IMG/VR virus record: IMGVR_UViG_3300010330_000023 | Location: 1 to 22,578 of that record | Strand: one strand, 5' to 3' | DNA length: 22,578 bases | From: a virus | The notes under the pieces: generated by a model | Database searches by the model: none | Told to the model about the DNA's origin: nothing | The model's input: only the letters and a program-made list of their open reading frames with translations | Program-made: the position numbers and the translations under genes | In this document: piece by piece, positions 20,588 through 22,578 of the stretch | How the letters are laid out: each line of letters opens with the position of its first letter | Position numbering within the stretch: position 1 is the first letter of the stretch

Positions 20588-20885
20588 ATATGAGCGAAGA
20601 AAGGGGTATCGTGGAGAATATAATCTGGTTAAGAAGTTGAAGAAAATGGGTTTGGACGCAAGACGGGTTCCTTTGTCAGGAAGTGCTGAAGGATTTAAAG
20701 GGGATGTGATAGTTGAGGGAATGACAGGAGAAGTCAAAGTGAGAAGACATTCTTTTAAAAAGCTTTATGAGTGGCTGGAAAATCGGGATTTGTTGTTTGT
20801 TAAAATGGATAGAAAACCATACTTGGTGGTAATGAATTTAGAAACCTTTTCAAAGCTTTTGAAAGGAGGCGAGGAGAGTGAGTAA
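20580..20885 (+). CDS. Holliday junction resolvase, archaeal Hjc-like
   Basis: The 101-residue protein has the PD-(D/E)xK layout of Hjc-type resolvases. E13 lies in RRKGYRGEYNLVKKL, then RRVPLSGSAEGFKGDVIV has D42 and EVKV has E51 and K53, followed by a helix and a VKMDRKPYLVVMN strand. Such enzymes cut four-way junctions, which helps clear branched DNA before packaging. It overlaps the end of the ATPase gene by eight bases. The start ATG has a usable GAACGAGGTGG site upstream. Identification is by motif spacing. Confidence 0.78.
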   Translation: MGKYERRKGYRGEYNLVKKLKKMGLDARRVPLSGSAEGFKGDVIVEGMTGEVKVRRHSFKKLYEWLENRDLLFVKMDRKPYLVVMNLETFSKLLKGGEESE

Positions 20886-21069
20886 GGAAGGAAAATATCT
20901 TGAAAAGCTTATCAACGAGGCAATGGATTTAGATGAATCTCCTGAAACTGTTGCGTTGATTGCTACAGCATTGAGTGTGGCGCGGAAATTGGTTGAGGAA
21001 AAGACTGATATGCTCAAGGAAAGCGAAGCCTATAAATTCTATTATGAATTGGCAAAGTGGCGAGCATAA
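20878..21069 (+). CDS. Unknown 63-residue helical protein
   Basis: The GTG at 20878 overlaps the end of the resolvase gene by eight bases and has GGAGGCGAGGAGA before it. The protein is almost all helix (GKYLEKLINEAMDLDE, TVALIATALSVARKLVEEK). No motif is recognised. The following gene uses the same ribosome site type (GGAGGCGAGGAAAA), which suggests a shared operon. Confidence 0.6.
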   Translation: MSKEGKYLEKLINEAMDLDESPETVALIATALSVARKLVEEKTDMLKESEAYKFYYELAKWRA

Positions 21070-21087
21070 GGAAGGAGGCGAGGAAAA

Positions 21088-21558
21088 GTGAGCGAGGAAG
21101 CTGTCAACTACAGTTGGGAGGATATAGTTCAATCATTTGGAGAATCGGATAGTTTTTCTCTAATATCTCAACATGTGCTAGGGGTAAAATTCGCAATAAC
21201 CTTCAAACTTCTTAAAGCCAAGGAAATAAGAGAAGCGGTTGCTAAAATATCCAAATATGCGCTTACACCAGAAACAGTCAAACACAAATTCGCTAACAGA
21301 GCAGGAACGCTTTTGAGAGATCTGGATAATGCCATCGAAAGGTTAGACAAGTTCAACGACAAAGTAACAGAACTTGCCGAAAACATGGTGTTTGATTCGG
21401 TAAATGCGGTAAAGTTTTACAAACGCTTTACCAAGCTTACTACAAAAATTTTGAAAGTTATCGACAGATTAAATATTTACATAGAAGCTGCTAAAGCTTT
21501 AAAATCACTTTATGATTCGGTCTTTCCTGAAGAAAACAAAGAAGACGCCGAGGAATGA
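21088..21558 (+). CDS. Unknown 156-residue helical protein
   Basis: The GTG at 21088 follows AAGGAGGCGAGGAAAA. The protein is a bundle of Lys/Asp-rich helices (LLRDLDNAIERLDKFNDKV, KFYKRFTKLTTKILKVIDRL), ending in an acidic tail. No family is recognised. Its last 49 bases overlap, on the other strand, the end of the leftward metallopeptidase gene. Confidence 0.6.
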   Translation: MSEEAVNYSWEDIVQSFGESDSFSLISQHVLGVKFAITFKLLKAKEIREAVAKISKYALTPETVKHKFANRAGTLLRDLDNAIERLDKFNDKVTELAENMVFDSVNAVKFYKRFTKLTTKILKVIDRLNIYIEAAKALKSLYDSVFPEENKEDAEE

Positions 21559-21863
21559 ATTATGTAATCAAACAGTTCTGAATTTTGTCTCATTAGACTC
21601 AAAAGATTATGAGATAACGCATTAATCAAGCTTTCATCGTGTTCATCTATCCCCGCGTGAAACAAAGCAACGTGGATGAGTTCGTGAAGAAGGGTTTCGA
21701 TCATTCTGTCCTCACTTTGGGTCTTTCGAATGAAAATATGTGTGTTGCAATAATCAGTTAAACCAAGCTTTTCACCTTCATAAAGATCACTCTCGACCAC
21801 CTCAACGTTCCAATGCATTCCACCAATTTTAATGCCGTTTTTGATCAACTCAACCAACTTCAA
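21510..21863 (-). CDS. Small HExxH zinc metallopeptidase-like protein
   Basis: The 117-residue protein has a zincin motif, HELIHVALFHAG, followed by EHDESLINALSHNLLSLM, where a third Glu or His could bind zinc. The TTG at 21863 is preferred: AAGGAGGTGAT ends four bases upstream, whereas the ATG at 21869 overlaps that site. It is the only leftward gene in the rightward arm and has its own promoter. Small phage zincins include ImmA/IrrE-type proteases that inactivate repressors and SprT-like proteins. Which applies here is not clear. Its 3' end overlaps the convergent gene. Confidence 0.72.
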   Translation of the reverse strand: MKLVELIKNGIKIGGMHWNVEVVESDLYEGEKLGLTDYCNTHIFIRKTQSEDRMIETLLHELIHVALFHAGIDEHDESLINALSHNLLSLMRQNSELFDYIIHSSASSLFSSGKTES

Positions 21864-21893
21864 AAACATCACCTCCTTAGCACTGAGAAAATA

Positions 21894-21919
21894 ATTATAG
21901 CACATTTTAAACACGTTTG
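21894..21919 (-). promoter_or_regulatory. Promoter of the metallopeptidase gene with CAAACGTGT element
   Basis: On the leftward strand CAAACGTGT (21919-21911), an 11-base gap ending TGC and TATAAT (21899-21894) give a consensus extended -10 without a good -35. The arrangement equals that at 10061-10086. The element also overlaps the ribosome site of the divergent gene at 21931, so a bound protein could affect both. Confidence 0.6.
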
Positions 21920-21930
21920 GAGGTGTTTTT

Positions 21931-22200
21931 ATGATAGCTCCTGAATGGCTAAAACAGGGAAAATATTGGTTAATTGTATGCACAGAAGATGTATTCAGAG
22001 AAATGCAGAGGGTTCTTCATTGTTCAAGAAAAAGCGAAGATGTGTATGAAACAAAAGATTTTGAAATCAGGGTGATTAAAAGTCTTAGAAGTGTAAGAAA
22101 AAACATGATAGAGTCAGAGAAAACGGTTATAATTGTAAAAGTTGTAAAAGGGCAACACAGTTGTTATGTTGAAAAGCTGAAAAAGGAGGAATTGAAATGA
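21931..22200 (+). CDS. Unknown 89-residue protein
   Basis: The ATG follows GGAGGTGTTTTT. The small basic protein reads as strands and helices (KYWLIVCTEDVFREMQRVL, DFEIRVIKSLRSVRK, KTVIIVKVVKG). No family is recognised. Its stop overlaps the start of the next gene (ATGA), so the pair is coupled. It diverges from the metallopeptidase gene. Confidence 0.65.
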   Translation: MIAPEWLKQGKYWLIVCTEDVFREMQRVLHCSRKSEDVYETKDFEIRVIKSLRSVRKNMIESEKTVIIVKVVKGQHSCYVEKLKKEELK

Positions 22201-22578
22201 AACTTCAGACACTTCTTGAAGAGTATGGTTTGGAGTTAAGAAATGACGAAATTTACATCAAAAACAGCAACCAAAGAATTGGTGTTTTGCAATGGTATGA
22301 AAAACGCTCGAACGGCGATGTTTACGTGTTTGCATGGAATCCTATGCAAAACGAGCCAGTTACTTTGATTTTGAGAGAAGATTCTCGAAGTGTTCATATC
22401 GTTGCAAAACAGATGTCGGCAAAGCACAGGGTCACTATTTATGGCGAACTTTTAGACAAACTGCTGCGTAAGTATGAAAAATCAGTTATAATTCTAACAG
22501 CAGACGGGGAACAATTTAAGGGCAGATTTTTCGTTCCGGAAAAGAAGAAAGTATATTCTACCCCGCCTCAACCTTCCA
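22197..22578 (+). CDS. Unknown protein, C-terminus cut by window edge
   Basis: An open frame of 127 codons begins at ATG 22197 after AAGGAGGAATTGAA and runs off the window. It overlaps the previous stop. The visible part is mixed: an N-terminal helix (KLQTLLEEYGLEL), several strands (YVFAWNPMQNEPVTLILRE) and a helix (ELLDKLLRKYEKSVIILT), then a basic, Pro-containing stretch. No family is recognised. Confidence 0.65.
   Translation, partial: MKLQTLLEEYGLELRNDEIYIKNSNQRIGVLQWYEKRSNGDVYVFAWNPMQNEPVTLILREDSRSVHIVAKQMSAKHRVTIYGELLDKLLRKYEKSVIILTADGEQFKGRFFVPEKKKVYSTPPQPS

Overview
The window is part of the genome of a tailed double-stranded DNA phage or prophage, most likely a siphovirus. Packaging, head and tail genes lie next to a replication and nucleotide-metabolism module, and no housekeeping chromosomal genes are visible. 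The DNA is AT-rich by eye. Shine-Dalgarno sites are strong (GGAGGTGA type), GTG and TTG starts are frequent, the proteins are rich in Lys and Glu, and the one GC-rich island is a predicted RNA hairpin. Together with a B12-dependent ribonucleotide reductase this suggests a thermophilic anaerobic bacterial host, perhaps Thermotogota or a thermophilic Firmicute. The host is an inference and is not shown by the sequence.

Layout. From about 17178 down to 10105 a leftward operon carries, in transcription order, an HNH endonuclease, an unknown protein, a class II ribonucleotide reductase, a beta sliding clamp with its own promoter, a DUF1599/MazG-like protein, a small possible tail-terminator-like protein, a degenerate OmpR-type response regulator, an OB-fold SSB-like protein, a membrane protein and a small beta protein. 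It ends at an intrinsic terminator (10105-10130). A second leftward operon starts at about 10086 and carries a small acidic protein, TerS, TerL, a Mu gp29-type portal, a Mu gpF-type protein, a Mu gpI-type protease with a nested scaffold gene, a lambda gpD-like decoration protein, a lambda gpE-like capsid, gp36- and gpG-like connectors, the tail tube and two paralogous tail-chaperone-like proteins, the second cut by the window edge. No sheath gene stands before the tube, hence siphovirus.

Region 17014-17713 has no gene and separates the two divergent arms. It holds the leftward promoter and a GC-rich leader hairpin, short repeats, an AT-rich block, five GTAATAG repeats, a perfect 28-bp polypyrimidine mirror repeat, a 15-bp palindrome and the rightward promoter. 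It is the best candidate for the replication origin and control region.

From 17714 a rightward operon encodes dUTPase, several small unknown proteins, a RepA-like ATPase with a C-terminal winged helix, an Hjc-like Holliday junction resolvase and helical unknowns. A single leftward gene (21510-21863), a small HExxH metallopeptidase, interrupts it and has its own promoter. The rightward genes then continue past the window edge.

How the parts fit: the reductase and dUTPase (and perhaps the DUF1599 protein) shape the dNTP pool; the clamp, SSB-like protein, RepA-like ATPase and resolvase serve replication and recombination; the response-regulator-like protein and a CAAACGTGT element shared by three promoters are candidates for timing control. 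No integrase, lysis gene, DNA polymerase, tape measure, tRNA or CRISPR array was seen in the window.
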